Made by a program: the position numbers and the translations under genes. The notes under the pieces are model-generated. The model did not search any database, was not told where the DNA came from, and saw only the letters and a program-made list of their open reading frames with translations. From Variovorax sp. OK212 (GTDB taxonomy: Bacteria; Pseudomonadota; Gammaproteobacteria; Burkholderiales; Burkholderiaceae_C), in contig NZ_FOLP01000015.1 in assembly GCF_900112425.1 (NCBI RefSeq), positions 62,001 to 126,000 of the forward strand: a DNA stretch of 64,000 bases, written 5' to 3'. Below are positions 18,949 through 28,000 of this stretch, piece after piece (position 1 is the first letter of the stretch; every line of letters begins with the position of its first letter).

Positions 18949-20139
18949 GGCCGCGGCACCCTCCACGTCCGCGCCCATCGGCTGCATCGACCGGTTGCGC
19001 AGCCGCAGCGCCAGCACCGTGGCCACGCACAGCACGCACAACACGGCGGTCAGCGTGACGCCGAGGCCGCGCGCGTCCGACAGCATGCCGAACAGCGGCG
19101 ACACCAGCCCGCCCACCGACAGCGCCAGCCCGAGCGTGATGCCGCTGGCCGTGGCCGGGTTGCGCGGCAGGTAGTCCTGCGCCAGCGTCACCTGCGCGGC
19201 GAAGGGCAGGAACATGCTCATGCCGAGCAGCGCGGTGCAGGCCAGCGCCCAGCCGGCCGAGGGCGCGAGCACCAGGCCGGCCAGCGCCGGCAAGGCGAGC
19301 AGGTAGCCCGCGCGAATGGTGCCCATGCGCCCGATGCGGTCGCCCAGCCAGCCGCCGAGCAGCGTGCCCACCGCGCCCGCGGCGGTGAAGGCCGTGAGCG
19401 CCGCGGCGCCCTGGAAGGCCGTGCCGTGCAGGTCGCGCGTGATGCGCAACGAGAGCATCGACAGCACCGTGACGTACGGGATCGACCAGCCCACGATGGT
19501 CGCCACCAGCCAGCCGAAGGCGCGCCAGTCGTTGGGCGGCTTCGCCACTGCGGCGCCGGCCTTGCGCGCGGCGGCCGAAGCGGCCGCCGCGGCGCTGCCC
19601 GCGCGCCCCGTGCTGGCCAGCAGCCAGACCACCCCCATCACCACCGCCGGCACGCCCAGCAGGTAGCTGCGCGACAGGCTGCCGCCGCCCACCGCCGTGG
19701 CCGCCAGCACCGGCGCGAACGACGCGCCGATGGTGCCGCCCACCGAGAACACGCTCATCGCCTTCTGCGACGCGCCGCCGGCCGCGCGCGCCGCCACCGT
19801 GGCCGGCGGGTGGTAGGCCGCAATGCCCAGGCCGCACAGCGCAATGGCGATCCAGGTCAGCAGGTAGCTCTGGCTCAGCCCCGCCAGCACCACGCCCAGC
19901 GCGGCCACCAGGAAGCCCGTGGGCACCAGCCAGCTGCGCGGATGGCGGTCGGCGTACAGGCCGAACAGCGGCTGCACCACGCTCGACAGCCCGGTGGCCG
20001 CCAGCATCAGGCCGGCCGCGGCCGTGTAGCTGTAGCCGCGCTCCAGCACCATGAAGGGCAGCAGCGCGGGCACCAGGCCCTGGTAGAGATCGTTGACGGC
20101 ATGGGTGCCGGTGAGCAGCCCGAGGCGGCGCTTGTTCAT
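18946..20139 (-). CDS. MFS transporter, fosmidomycin-resistance-like
   Basis: A 397-residue major facilitator with about 12 membrane helices split by a cytosolic loop (about residues 180-205, Ala-rich then KPPNDWRAFGW). The start LTGTHAVNDLYQGLVPALLPFM and the YADRHPRSWLVP loop between helices 2 and 3 resemble fosmidomycin-resistance (Fsr) type exporters. It is divergent from an AraC-type regulator 92 bp away, a common export/regulator pairing. The exported compound is unknown. Confidence 0.88.
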   Translation of the reverse strand: MNKRRLGLLTGTHAVNDLYQGLVPALLPFMVLERGYSYTAAAGLMLAATGLSSVVQPLFGLYADRHPRSWLVPTGFLVAALGVVLAGLSQSYLLTWIAIALCGLGIAAYHPPATVAARAAGGASQKAMSVFSVGGTIGASFAPVLAATAVGGGSLSRSYLLGVPAVVMGVVWLLASTGRAGSAAAAASAAARKAGAAVAKPPNDWRAFGWLVATIVGWSIPYVTVLSMLSLRITRDLHGTAFQGAAALTAFTAAGAVGTLLGGWLGDRIGRMGTIRAGYLLALPALAGLVLAPSAGWALACTALLGMSMFLPFAAQVTLAQDYLPRNPATASGITLGLALSVGGLVSPLFGMLSDARGLGVTLTAVLCVLCVATVLALRLRNRSMQPMGADVEGAAA

Positions 20140-20175
20140 GGCTATCGCTTCTTTCGTTTTCTTGTGAAAAAGCGA

Positions 20176-20210
20176 TCGTAGGAAGCCGTGCGAAGATCTT
20201 CTTGCTACGA
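20176..20210. promoter_or_regulatory. Inverted repeat in the MFS/AraC divergent promoter
   Basis: TCGTAG (20176-20181) and CTACGA (20205-20210) form a 6-bp inverted repeat, centres about 29 bp apart, in the only space between the divergent genes. GAAG and CTTC lie just inside the arms. It is a plausible site for the adjacent AraC-family protein, which usually binds paired sites, but the assignment rests on position alone. Confidence 0.35.
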
Positions 20211-20231
20211 ATTGGCAAACATCGTCGAGAA

Positions 20232-21017
20232 ATGGACAAAGACATCAACCTGCGGCCCGAAGAGGGCGAGTCGACCCCGCGCGCCGTCGCGGCGCTGGCG
20301 ACCGACCCGGCGGGCGACGCCTTCATTCCTTCGCATGTGCACCGGCGCGGGCAGCTGATCCATGCCATTTCAGGCGTGATGCTCGTGGGCGCGGCGGCCG
20401 GCAGCTGGGTGGTGCCGCCGGGGCGCGGCGTGTGGGTGCCGGCCGGCATGGCGCACGAGATCCGCATGGCCGGCGTGGTGAAGATGCGCACCGTTTTCGT
20501 GGAGCCCGGCACGCGCGCCGACCTGGGCGGCGAATGCCGCGTGATCCACGTCGGCGAGCTGCTGCGCGCGCTGATCGTCACCGCCGTGGCGCTGCCGCGC
20601 GACTGCGCGCCGGGCGGGCGCGACGAGCGCGTGATGGAACTGCTGCTCGACGAGATCGAGGCCGCGCCGGCCCTGTCGCTGCACGTGCCCATGCCGCGCC
20701 ACGCGAGGCTGGCCGCGTTGTGCGAGGAACTGGTGCGCGACCCGTCGCGGCCCGCGTCGCTCGACGCGTGGGCGCGGCGCCTGCACATGAACAGCCGCAC
20801 GCTCGCGCGCCTGTTCCAGCGCGAGACCGGCATGAACTTCGGCGCCTGGTGCCGGCAGGCGCGGCTGCTGCTGAGCCTGCCGAAACTGGCGGCGGGCGCG
20901 TCGATCCTCGAGGTGGCGCTGTCGCACGGCTACGAGAGCCCGAGCGCCTTCACCGCGATGTTCCGCCGCACGCTGGGCGTGCCGCCCAGCGCGTACCTGC
21001 GCCGGGCACCGTCCTGA
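20232..21017 (+). CDS. AraC family transcriptional regulator with N-terminal cupin
   Basis: A 261-residue regulator. The N-terminal half is a small cupin (IPSHVHRRGQLIHAISGVM, then VVPPGRGVWVPAGMAHEIRM) likely to sense a small ligand. The C-terminal AraC domain has two helix-turn-helices, ending SILEVALSHGYESPSAFTAMFRRTLGVPPSAYLR. It is divergent from the MFS exporter and probably controls it. The ATG at 20232 (GAG upstream) is preferred to an in-frame TTG at 20202, which overlaps the inverted repeat. Confidence 0.88.
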   Translation: MDKDINLRPEEGESTPRAVAALATDPAGDAFIPSHVHRRGQLIHAISGVMLVGAAAGSWVVPPGRGVWVPAGMAHEIRMAGVVKMRTVFVEPGTRADLGGECRVIHVGELLRALIVTAVALPRDCAPGGRDERVMELLLDEIEAAPALSLHVPMPRHARLAALCEELVRDPSRPASLDAWARRLHMNSRTLARLFQRETGMNFGAWCRQARLLLSLPKLAAGASILEVALSHGYESPSAFTAMFRRTLGVPPSAYLRRAPS

Positions 21018-21033
21018 CCCGCCGGCCTGTTGC

Positions 21034-21846
21034 TCAGCAGCGCTGCGCGGCGTCCGTCGCATCCGCGGAAATCTCTTCCACGGTCACGGCCATATCGCCC
21101 ATTTCCAGCGGCCCGTAGTTGGAGAGAAAAGCAACGTCCGCCGCGTCGCGCCCGTAGGCCAGCACGATGCGCCCGCCGCGCGGCCGGTCCTGCGTGGCGT
21201 CGAAGGTGTACCAGCGCCCGCCCACGAAGGCTTCGAACCATGCGTGCATGTCCATCGGGTCGAGCTGGTGGAGGTAGCCCACCACCAGGCGCGCCGGGAT
21301 GCGCAGCGCCCGGCACATGCCGATGGCCACGTGCGAGAAGTCCCGGCACACGCCCGCGCCGTCGTTCAGCGTGTCCAGCGCGTCGGTCGAACCGTCGCTC
21401 ACGCCGTACATGTATTGAAGGTTGGTGTGGATCCATTGCCGGATGGCCTCGACCTGCGCATAGCCGGGCCTGGTATCGCCGGCGATGCGCCGGGCCCGCT
21501 CGCCCATCTTGTCGGACGGGCAGTAGCGGCTTTGCAGCAGGTACTGCAGCGCGTCGGAAGGCAGGTCTTCGACCGGCACCGCCGCGGCGTCGGGCGCAAC
21601 GGCAATGGCGGCTTCCGCTTCCATGATCATCTCGACCTCGATGCGCATCTCGCCTTGCGGGATCGTCAGGCGCTGGCACAGGTTGCCGAAGCTGTCGACG
21701 TATTCGGTGGTCGTGACCCAGGGGTGCAGCTCGTAGCGCTCGCTGACCATCCATTGCGCGTCGCCGCTGCGCGGACGAAGCATGGCGACCACGGGGCAGT
21801 CGCTGCTGGCGTTGACGGTCATCCTGCAGGTGGCGTGAAGCCTCAT
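21034..21846 (-). CDS. Transglutaminase-like cysteine protease family protein
   Basis: A 270-residue protein with the transglutaminase/protease triad: Cys167 in GVCRDFSH, His201 in MHAWFEA and Asp216 in TFDATQD, after an N-terminal beta-rich domain of the bacterial transglutaminase-N type. Such proteins are usually cytosolic and of unknown substrate; peptide or isopeptide hydrolysis is more likely than crosslinking. AAGGGA lies just upstream of the ATG at 21846, which favours it over an ATG five codons further upstream. It is convergent with the AraC gene, 16 bp apart. Confidence 0.88.
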   Translation of the reverse strand: MRLHATCRMTVNASSDCPVVAMLRPRSGDAQWMVSERYELHPWVTTTEYVDSFGNLCQRLTIPQGEMRIEVEMIMEAEAAIAVAPDAAAVPVEDLPSDALQYLLQSRYCPSDKMGERARRIAGDTRPGYAQVEAIRQWIHTNLQYMYGVSDGSTDALDTLNDGAGVCRDFSHVAIGMCRALRIPARLVVGYLHQLDPMDMHAWFEAFVGGRWYTFDATQDRPRGGRIVLAYGRDAADVAFLSNYGPLEMGDMAVTVEEISADATDAAQRC

Positions 21847-21955
21847 TGCAAATCCCTTCAATGGTCGGACGGAGTGCCTGTGCGTGCCGGTCGATTCACA
21901 TGCAAGCGCCGCGCCACCTGGCTGCGCGGCCGCGGGACGGCCTTGGCGATTCTGT

Positions 21956-22312
21956 TCAGCGGCTCGGAAACACCGGCCCCGACGGCGTCACGGCCGGCGG
22001 GCGCTGCGGATAGACGGAGGTGCCGAAGGTGTTGCCCATGCGGTGTTCCGTCGCGGCGCGATTGAACAGCCCGAGCTGGTTGGACGGCCGCTGCACGATG
22101 GCTTCGGAAGCCAGGCCCTGGGTGGCCGTGCCCGGCGGCGGTGCGGCCGGACGCAGCTTGTCCGTCATGCAGGCATAGGAGGGCGCGCGCTCGCCGTTGA
22201 CGGTCACCTCGACGCAAGCGGCCTCGGCGGCCCGCGCCGGTGCGGCGAGGCTGCATGCCAGCGCAACGACAGCAGAGACAGCGGCGAAACCGCACAGACG
22301 ACACCTGCCCAT
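21956..22312 (-). CDS. Small secreted protein of unknown function
   Basis: A 118-residue protein with a classical signal peptide (MGRCRLCGFAAVSAVV, then ALACSLAAPARA, cleavage about residue 28). The mature part begins AEAACVEVTVNGERAPSYACM, with two cysteines 15 residues apart that could form a disulphide, followed by a Pro-rich, otherwise unremarkable tail. GGAGG five bases before the ATG at 22312 fixes the start; longer in-frame starts exist upstream. It is divergent from the giant-exoprotein signalling locus. I do not recognise the family. Confidence 0.78.
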   Translation of the reverse strand: MGRCRLCGFAAVSAVVALACSLAAPARAAEAACVEVTVNGERAPSYACMTDKLRPAAPPPGTATQGLASEAIVQRPSNQLGLFNRAATEHRMGNTFGTSVYPQRPPAVTPSGPVFPSR

Positions 22313-22450
22313 CCCCACCTCCATCGTGTCCGGCCCGCCACCGCCGACGCAAGGCACGGCAAGGCAGGACGGAAAAAGCGAAGAGTCTATGCAGCGCGCA
22401 TGTCAATCGGAAGACGCACGCCGCGCCAGGCGGCGCATGGAAACCAAACG

Positions 22451-22482
22451 TCACATGTCGGTCATGCGCCCTCGCTAGTCTC
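22451..22482 (+). promoter_or_regulatory. Candidate promoter/activator repeats upstream of the first receptor gene
   Basis: GTCA occurs at 22451 and again at 22462, an 11-bp phased direct repeat (GTCACATGTCG, then GTCATGCGCCC), followed by a TAGTCT -10-like hexamer at 22477-22482. Phased GTCA half-sites next to a -10 and lacking a -35 resemble PhoB-type activation sites. The match is short and unproven. Confidence 0.3.
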
Positions 22483-22544
22483 GCTGCGGCCGCCGGGCGC
22501 CCGGCCATTTCCCCGACCACCTACGCCGTTTCGATTTCCGCCCC

Positions 22545-23279
22545 ATGACAATTCCTTCCACCTCCGGCGGCGCGCTGACACTGTCCTGGTGTCTCATGAT
22601 GGCGCTGATGCTGGGGGCGCGCTGGTCGCCGGTGCACGCCGCGCCGCAGGAAGAGGCCATGGTGCGCTTCGACCTGCCGGCCCAGCCGCTGGCCGCCTCG
22701 CTGGCCGTCTTCGGCCGCATCACCGGCCACTCGGTGCTGGTGGCCGGCAGCCTCATGGCGGACCGGGAGGCCGCGGCCGTGCATGGCGACTTCGCGCCGC
22801 AGGAGGCGCTGAGGCGCCTGCTCGCGGGCACCCGCCTGGCGGCGCGCTACATCTCCGCCAATGCGTTCACGCTGGTGCCGCTGCAGGACGACGCGGCGGC
22901 GCCGCATGCGCCCGAAGCTTCCGAAGCCCCCGCACCTGAAGGCGCGGGCCGCGCCGACACCGCGCTCGCCCAGGCCGCCTTCGGCGCCGTGCTGCAGCGC
23001 GCCATCACGCGCGTGCTGTGCATCGCGCAGCCCGACGCCTTCGGGCGCTACCGCCTTGCCGTGCAACTGTGGATCGACCCCGGCGGCCTGGTCAGCGCGG
23101 CACGCCTGCTCGAAGGCAGCGGCGTGCACGAGCGCGACGCGGCGGTCATCGAACGCCTGCGCACCCTCGACCTCGAGGCGCCCGTGCCGGCGGCGCTCGC
23201 GCAACCGGTGACCATTCTGTTGACCCCGCGCGCCAATCCGCAGCGCGACTGCCGGCCGTACCGCGGCGGCGCGGGCTGA
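22545..23279 (+). CDS. VreA-like signalling receptor: STN domain plus TonB-like C-terminal domain
   Basis: A 244-residue periplasmic protein. After a signal peptide (to about residue 33) comes an STN domain (residues 40-107: MVRFDLPAQPLAASLAVFGRI through HGDFAPQEALRRLLAGT), the domain by which TonB receptors signal to anti-sigma factors. An acidic Pro/Ala linker follows, then a TonB-C-like domain (LAVQLWIDPGGLVSAARLLEGSG...). There is no outer-membrane barrel. This STN + TonB-like layout is that of P. aeruginosa VreA, the unusual receptor of the PUMA3 system. The gene is followed at 5 bp by its sigma gene, then the anti-sigma gene. Confidence 0.85.
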   Translation: MTIPSTSGGALTLSWCLMMALMLGARWSPVHAAPQEEAMVRFDLPAQPLAASLAVFGRITGHSVLVAGSLMADREAAAVHGDFAPQEALRRLLAGTRLAARYISANAFTLVPLQDDAAAPHAPEASEAPAPEGAGRADTALAQAAFGAVLQRAITRVLCIAQPDAFGRYRLAVQLWIDPGGLVSAARLLEGSGVHERDAAVIERLRTLDLEAPVPAALAQPVTILLTPRANPQRDCRPYRGGAG

Positions 23280-23284
23280 GCGGC

Positions 23285-23845
23285 ATGCCGGAGTCGATCA
23301 AGGCGGCGCTGCGCGCGCTCTTCCTCGCGCGCTACACCCAGTTCCGCAAGCACCTGCAGATTCGCCTGGGCTCGGAAGACCTGGCCAACGACGCGCTGCA
23401 GGAGGCGTACCTGCGCGTGGAGAACACCCACATCCGCGACGTGGTGCGCTACCCGTCGGCCTACCTGTTCCGCATTGCGCTCAACGCGGCGGAAGACCAG
23501 CGCAAGAGCAACGCGCGCCTGCTGAATGCCGGCGAGGTCGAGGAGCTCTACGACATGGCCGACGAGATGGCCGACCCGGCGCGCGGCGCCGAGGCGCGCA
23601 GCGAGATCGAGGCGCTCGAGCGCGCGCTGGCCGAGCTGCCGCGCCGCCGCCGCGCCATCGTGTTCGCGGCGCGCGTGGACGAGATGCCGCACAAGGACAT
23701 CGCCACGCGCTACGGCGTGTCGGTGCGCACGGTCGAGAAGGAATTGCGCGCCGGCCTGGAGCATTGCTGCGAAAGGCTGGGCAGGGATTTCATCCAGCGC
23801 TTCGGTCCCGGCGCGGGAAAACAGTCTAAGCGTGATGACAGCTGA
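23285..23845 (+). CDS. ECF sigma factor, FecI/VreI-like (cassette A)
   Basis: A 186-residue extracytoplasmic-function sigma factor. Region 2 appears as EDLANDALQEAYLRVE and region 4 as LPRRRRAIVFAARVDEMPHKDIATRYGVSVRTVEKEL. It should be held inactive by the FecR-type protein encoded next and released on a signal from the STN receptor upstream. Likely targets are the giant exoprotein and tpsB genes (inference). The C-terminal tail QRFGPGAGKQS is almost identical to that of the second sigma factor in this locus. The ATG lies five bases after the receptor's stop codon. Confidence 0.9.
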   Translation: MPESIKAALRALFLARYTQFRKHLQIRLGSEDLANDALQEAYLRVENTHIRDVVRYPSAYLFRIALNAAEDQRKSNARLLNAGEVEELYDMADEMADPARGAEARSEIEALERALAELPRRRRAIVFAARVDEMPHKDIATRYGVSVRTVEKELRAGLEHCCERLGRDFIQRFGPGAGKQSKRDDS

Positions 23846-24911
23846 ACGCGGGGAGTCCGAAGCGATGAAAACCATGCAACGGGAAGCGCAGGCCTGGGTC
23901 GTGCGGCTGGGTTCGCAACAGGCGAACGAAGACGACGCACGCGCCTTCCGGCGCTGGTGCACGCAGAGCACGCTGCACGCGCAGGCCTTCGTGCGGGCGC
24001 GCGAGGTGTGGCAGTCGATGGCGCCGGCCGCGCAGCGCGTGCGCCAGCAGGAAGAACGCGCGGCGCGCCAGCGCACCCCGCTGCTCGCGCCCCGGCCCAT
24101 GCCCGCGGCGGGCCGCCGCGCGCTGCTGGGCGGCGCGGTGACGGCCTCGCTGGCATCGGTGGCCTACCTGGCGGTGTCGCCGCCGCTCGGGCTCTGGGCC
24201 TCTGTGACCGAATGGGGTGCCGACTACCGCACCGCGACCGGCGAGCAGCGCGAGGTCGACATCGGCGGCGGCGTGGTGGTGCAGATGAACACGCAGACGC
24301 GCGTGAACACGCTGCCGGGTGGTGGCAGTAGTGGCAGTAGTGGCAGTGGTGGCGGCGAAGGCGCGGACGCCGGCGAAGGCATCGAGCTGGTGGCCGGCGA
24401 GGCCGAGGTGCTCGCCGGCGCGCCGGCCGCCGGCGGCGGCGCCCGCGTGCGCGTCGCCGCGGCGGGCGGCATGGTGTCGGCGGTGCGCGCGCGCTTCAAC
24501 ATCCGCAACCTCGGCGGCGAGGTTTGCGTTACCTGCCTGGCGGGGCAGGTCGAGGTGGCGCGCGGCGCGCAGCGCGCGCAGCTCGTCGAAGGCCGCCAGC
24601 TGCGCTACGGCCCCGACGGCCTCGGCCCGGTGACGGCGGTGGACACCGGCGCCGCCAGCGCCGTCAGCGCGTGGCGCCGGCGCCAGCTGGTGTTCGACCA
24701 GGTGCCGCTCGCGGAGGTGGTGGCCGAGGTCAACCGCTACCGCCACGGCCGGCTCGTGCTGACCAGCGAGGCGCTGGGCCGCAGCAAGGTGCAGGCGAGC
24801 TTCTCGATCGACCGGCTCGACGACGTGGCGGCGCTGGTGCGCGACGTGTACGGCGCCGAGCTCACGCAGCTGCCCGGGGGCATCGTGCTGCTCGGCATGG
24901 GCAAGGCGTGA
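23835..24911 (+). CDS. FecR/VreR-like anti-sigma regulator (cassette A)
   Basis: A 358-residue inner-membrane regulator. The cytosolic N-terminal DUF4880-like domain (AQAWVVRLGS...ARAFRRWCTQSTLHAQAF) binds the sigma factor. One membrane segment follows (RRALLGGAVTASLASVAYLAV, about residue 95). The periplasmic part has a FecR domain (TATGEQREVDIGGGVVVQMN) and a C-terminal STN-like module (FDQVPLAEVVAEVNRY...). A Gly/Ser insertion coded by 9-bp repeats interrupts the FecR domain. The ATG at 23835 overlaps the sigma gene by 11 bp and lines up with the start of the second anti-sigma gene; an ATG at 23865 with GGGAG upstream is the alternative. Confidence 0.88.
   Translation: MTAERGESEAMKTMQREAQAWVVRLGSQQANEDDARAFRRWCTQSTLHAQAFVRAREVWQSMAPAAQRVRQQEERAARQRTPLLAPRPMPAAGRRALLGGAVTASLASVAYLAVSPPLGLWASVTEWGADYRTATGEQREVDIGGGVVVQMNTQTRVNTLPGGGSSGSSGSGGGEGADAGEGIELVAGEAEVLAGAPAAGGGARVRVAAAGGMVSAVRARFNIRNLGGEVCVTCLAGQVEVARGAQRAQLVEGRQLRYGPDGLGPVTAVDTGAASAVSAWRRRQLVFDQVPLAEVVAEVNRYRHGRLVLTSEALGRSKVQASFSIDRLDDVAALVRDVYGAELTQLPGGIVLLGMGKA
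24323..24355 (+). repeat. 9-bp in-frame tandem repeat in the anti-sigma gene
   Basis: Units TGGCAGTAG, TGGCAGTAG, TGGCAGTGG, then TGGCGG encode a Gly/Ser loop inside the FecR domain. The second anti-sigma protein in this window lacks this insertion at the same place, so the repeat is a recent local expansion. Confidence 0.75.
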
Positions 24912-24959
24912 ATGTGGGATGGCGGGATGGCGGCCGGCAGCCGCCGCGGACGCCTTTTG

Positions 24960-25010
24960 TGAAGATTTCGTGACATGGTGCAGTCGCTCGCGTTCTTCGC
25001 TGTCATAGCT
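24960..25010 (+). promoter_or_regulatory. Candidate promoter of the first giant exoprotein gene
   Basis: An 11-bp phased repeat TGAAG (24960) and TGACA (24971) is followed at fixed distance by GCAGTCGC (24980-24987) and an A/T-richer TGTCATAGCT (25001-25010), 58 bp before the ATG. The same elements with identical spacing occur before tpsB at 38878-38928. The shared block points to one regulator or sigma factor; the adjacent ECF sigma is the obvious candidate. Confidence 0.5.
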
Positions 25011-25067
25011 CGGTAGACCACGCGCCGTCCGCTGTCCGGACGTGTGCGCGTGGCATCGATTCGAGCA

Positions 25068-28000
25068 ATGAAACACGAACCCATGGAAGTCCGCATGCAA
25101 CGCAGCAGCAGCACGGTGTCCCGGCGCAACACGCACCCTTCTTCTTTCTTCTCGCCGCAGCCTCGGCTCACGCCGCTGGTGCATGCCATCGCCCTGATGC
25201 TGGCCACCGGCGCCGCGGTGCAAGGCGCACATGCGCAGCAAGCCTTCAGCCCCGCGTGGATGGCGCAGAAGAGCATGGCGCAGAGCACCGCGGCGGCCAC
25301 CGGCCGGCTGCCCAACGGCATGCCCGCGTCGATGCTCACCAGCCCGCAGGCGCAGCAGCAGCGCGCGGGCGAGCAGCTGCAGCGCTCCATCGGCAACCTG
25401 AACATCGCGGCGCGCGGCATCGCGGCGCAGCAGGCCGCACAAGAGGCCGCGCGCCGTGCGGCCATCGAAGGCGGGCAGGGCGTGCCCGACGGCCTGGCCG
25501 AAGGCGGCCTGCGCGTGGACACCGCCAGCCTCACGGCGGGCTGGGCCAATGCCAATGCGCCGGTGCAGACGCAAGGCGAAGGCCGCACGCAGGTCACCGT
25601 TGCGCAGACCGGCGCGCAGGCCATCCTGAACTGGGAGACCTTCAACGTCGGCAAGAACACCACGCTGAAGTTCGAGCAGCAGCCGAGCTGGGCCGTGCTC
25701 AACCGCGTGAACGACCCGAACGCGCGGCCCTCGCAGATCCAGGGGCAGATCCAGGCCGACGGCACGGTGCTGGTGGTCAACCGCAACGGCATCGTGTTCA
25801 GCGGCAGCAGCCAGGTGAACACGCGCAACCTCGTGGCCTCCGCCGTCGGCCTCAGCGACGCGCAGTTCAAGAAGGGCCTGTACAGCGACGCGCAGGGCTC
25901 GGCCTTCGTGCCGACGCTGGCCAACGACCTGGCCGTGACCGCGACCGGCTTCACGCACGGCGCGGCCACGGCCGACGTGACGGTCGAGGCCGGCGCGCGC
26001 ATCGCCACGCACCGGCCCACCAGCGTCACCGAAGGCGGCGGCTACGTGCTGCTCGCGGGCCGCGAGAGCATCAACCGCGGCCACATCGAAACGCCGTCGG
26101 GCCAGGCCGTGCTGGCCGCCGGCGACGCTTTCGTGATCCGCAAGGGCATGGGCACCGACGCCAACCAGACCTCCAGCACGCGCGGCAACGTGGTCACGCC
26201 GCTGTACCTGGGCGACTCGGCCGCCGGCCGCGTGGTCAACAGCGGGCTGGTGCAGGCGCCCACCGGCGACATCACGATGGTGGGCCGCCAGGTGCGGCAG
26301 GAGGGCGTGCTGGAAGCGACCACCTCCGTGCACACGCGCGGCACCATTCATCTGCTGGCCGACCAGAAGCAGGCTGGCGCCACGGTCACGCTCGCCCCCG
26401 GCAGCATCAGCGCGATCCGGCTCGACGCCGACCCCGCCACCGCGCTCGACGTGCAGCGCGAGTCGCTGCTGACGGACAGCGACAAGGCCGGCGGCGACGG
26501 CTTCAACCGCCGCGACCAGTCGCTGGTGCGCATCGTGAGCGGCGGCAACGTCGACTTCCAGGGCGAGTCGCTCACGCTCGCCACCGGCGGCCAGGTGATG
26601 GTCGACGCGGCGCGCCGCAGCCAGGTGGCCAGCGGCGCGCGCATCGACGTCTCGGGCGCGGTGGGCGTCAACGTGGCGATGGAAGCCAACAACGTGCAGG
26701 TCGACGTGCAGGGCAACGAGCAGCGCGACGCACCGGGCAACCGCGACAGCAAGCGGCTGAACAACAGCAAGCTGTGGATCGACCGCCGCACGCTGGTGCG
26801 CGTGCCCAAGGACGCGCAGCAGGGCTACGACACCGACCGCTGGTACACGGCAGGCGGCCTGCTGGAGGTGAGCGGCTACCTGGGCACCGACGGCCACGGC
26901 ATCGGCGAGTGGGCGGCGCAGGGCGGCACGGTGCAGTTCGCGGGCCGCGAGCTGGTCACGCAGGGCGGCTCGAGCATCAACCTCTCGGGCGGCACGCTCG
27001 ACGTGCAGACCGGCAACATCCGCCAGAGCTACCTGAAGGGCCGCGACGGCCGCCTCTACGAAGCCTCGAAGGCACCGGGCGACCTGCTGTACGACGGCGT
27101 GTACAAGGGCTTCGAGTCGGCGCACAAGCGCTGGGGCGATTCGGCCACCGACTTCTTCTACAACCCGCTGATCGCGCCGCAGCAGCGGCTGGAAAGCGGC
27201 TACACCGTGGGCCGCGACGCCGGCCGGCTGGTGGTGGCCACGGGCGCCGCGGTGCTCGAGGGCGAACTCACCACCGCCGCCTTCCAGGGACCGCGCCAGC
27301 AGCGCGCGCGCGACGCCGGCATGGAGGGCTACCTGCAGTCGCAGACCGCCGTTGCGAAGCAGGGGCAGCTCGTCATCGGCGCGCTCACGCCGTACCACGA
27401 CAAGGCCCTGCGCAACCTGCGCAACAGCCCCGAGGCGGTGGTCGAGAAGGTCGACATCGGCACGCATGCGCGCCAGCTGGCCGACGGCCTGGCCCTCGCG
27501 CAGCCGCTGCCCGAGGCGGCCGCGAAGAGCCTGCTGCTCGACGCCGGCTGGCTCAGCAGCCTGGGGCTGGGTGAGCTGCGCGTGTACGCGGCGGGCGGCA
27601 TCCAGGTGGACGGCGCGGTGAGCGTTGCCCACGGCGGCACGCTCGCGCTGCACGCGACCGAGGTGAAGGTCAATGCCGACCTCACGGCGCGCGGCGGCAG
27701 CATTCTGCTGGGCAACATGATCGAGCGCCGCACGTCCTCCGCGGCCCAGCCCTGGCTGGAGTTGCCGATCGAGAAGATGCCACCCGGCGGCTACTTCGCC
27801 CAGACGCGGGTGGCCCCCGGCGTGACGCTCGACGCGCGCGGCCTCTGGACCAACCTGAAGATCGACCGCAACGACATTGCCGGCCTGCCGTACGTGGACG
27901 GCGGCAGCGTGTCGATGCGCAGCACCGGCAGCGTGGCGCTGGGCACGGGCAGCCTGATCGACGTGTCGTCGGGCGCGGCACTGATGGAAGACGGTTCGCT

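Noticed and set aside
22545..23279. A truncated TonB-dependent receptor missing its barrel (pseudogene).
   Set aside because: The frame is intact, a TonB-like domain follows the STN domain, and the same layout recurs in the second cassette, so this is the normal VreA-type architecture.
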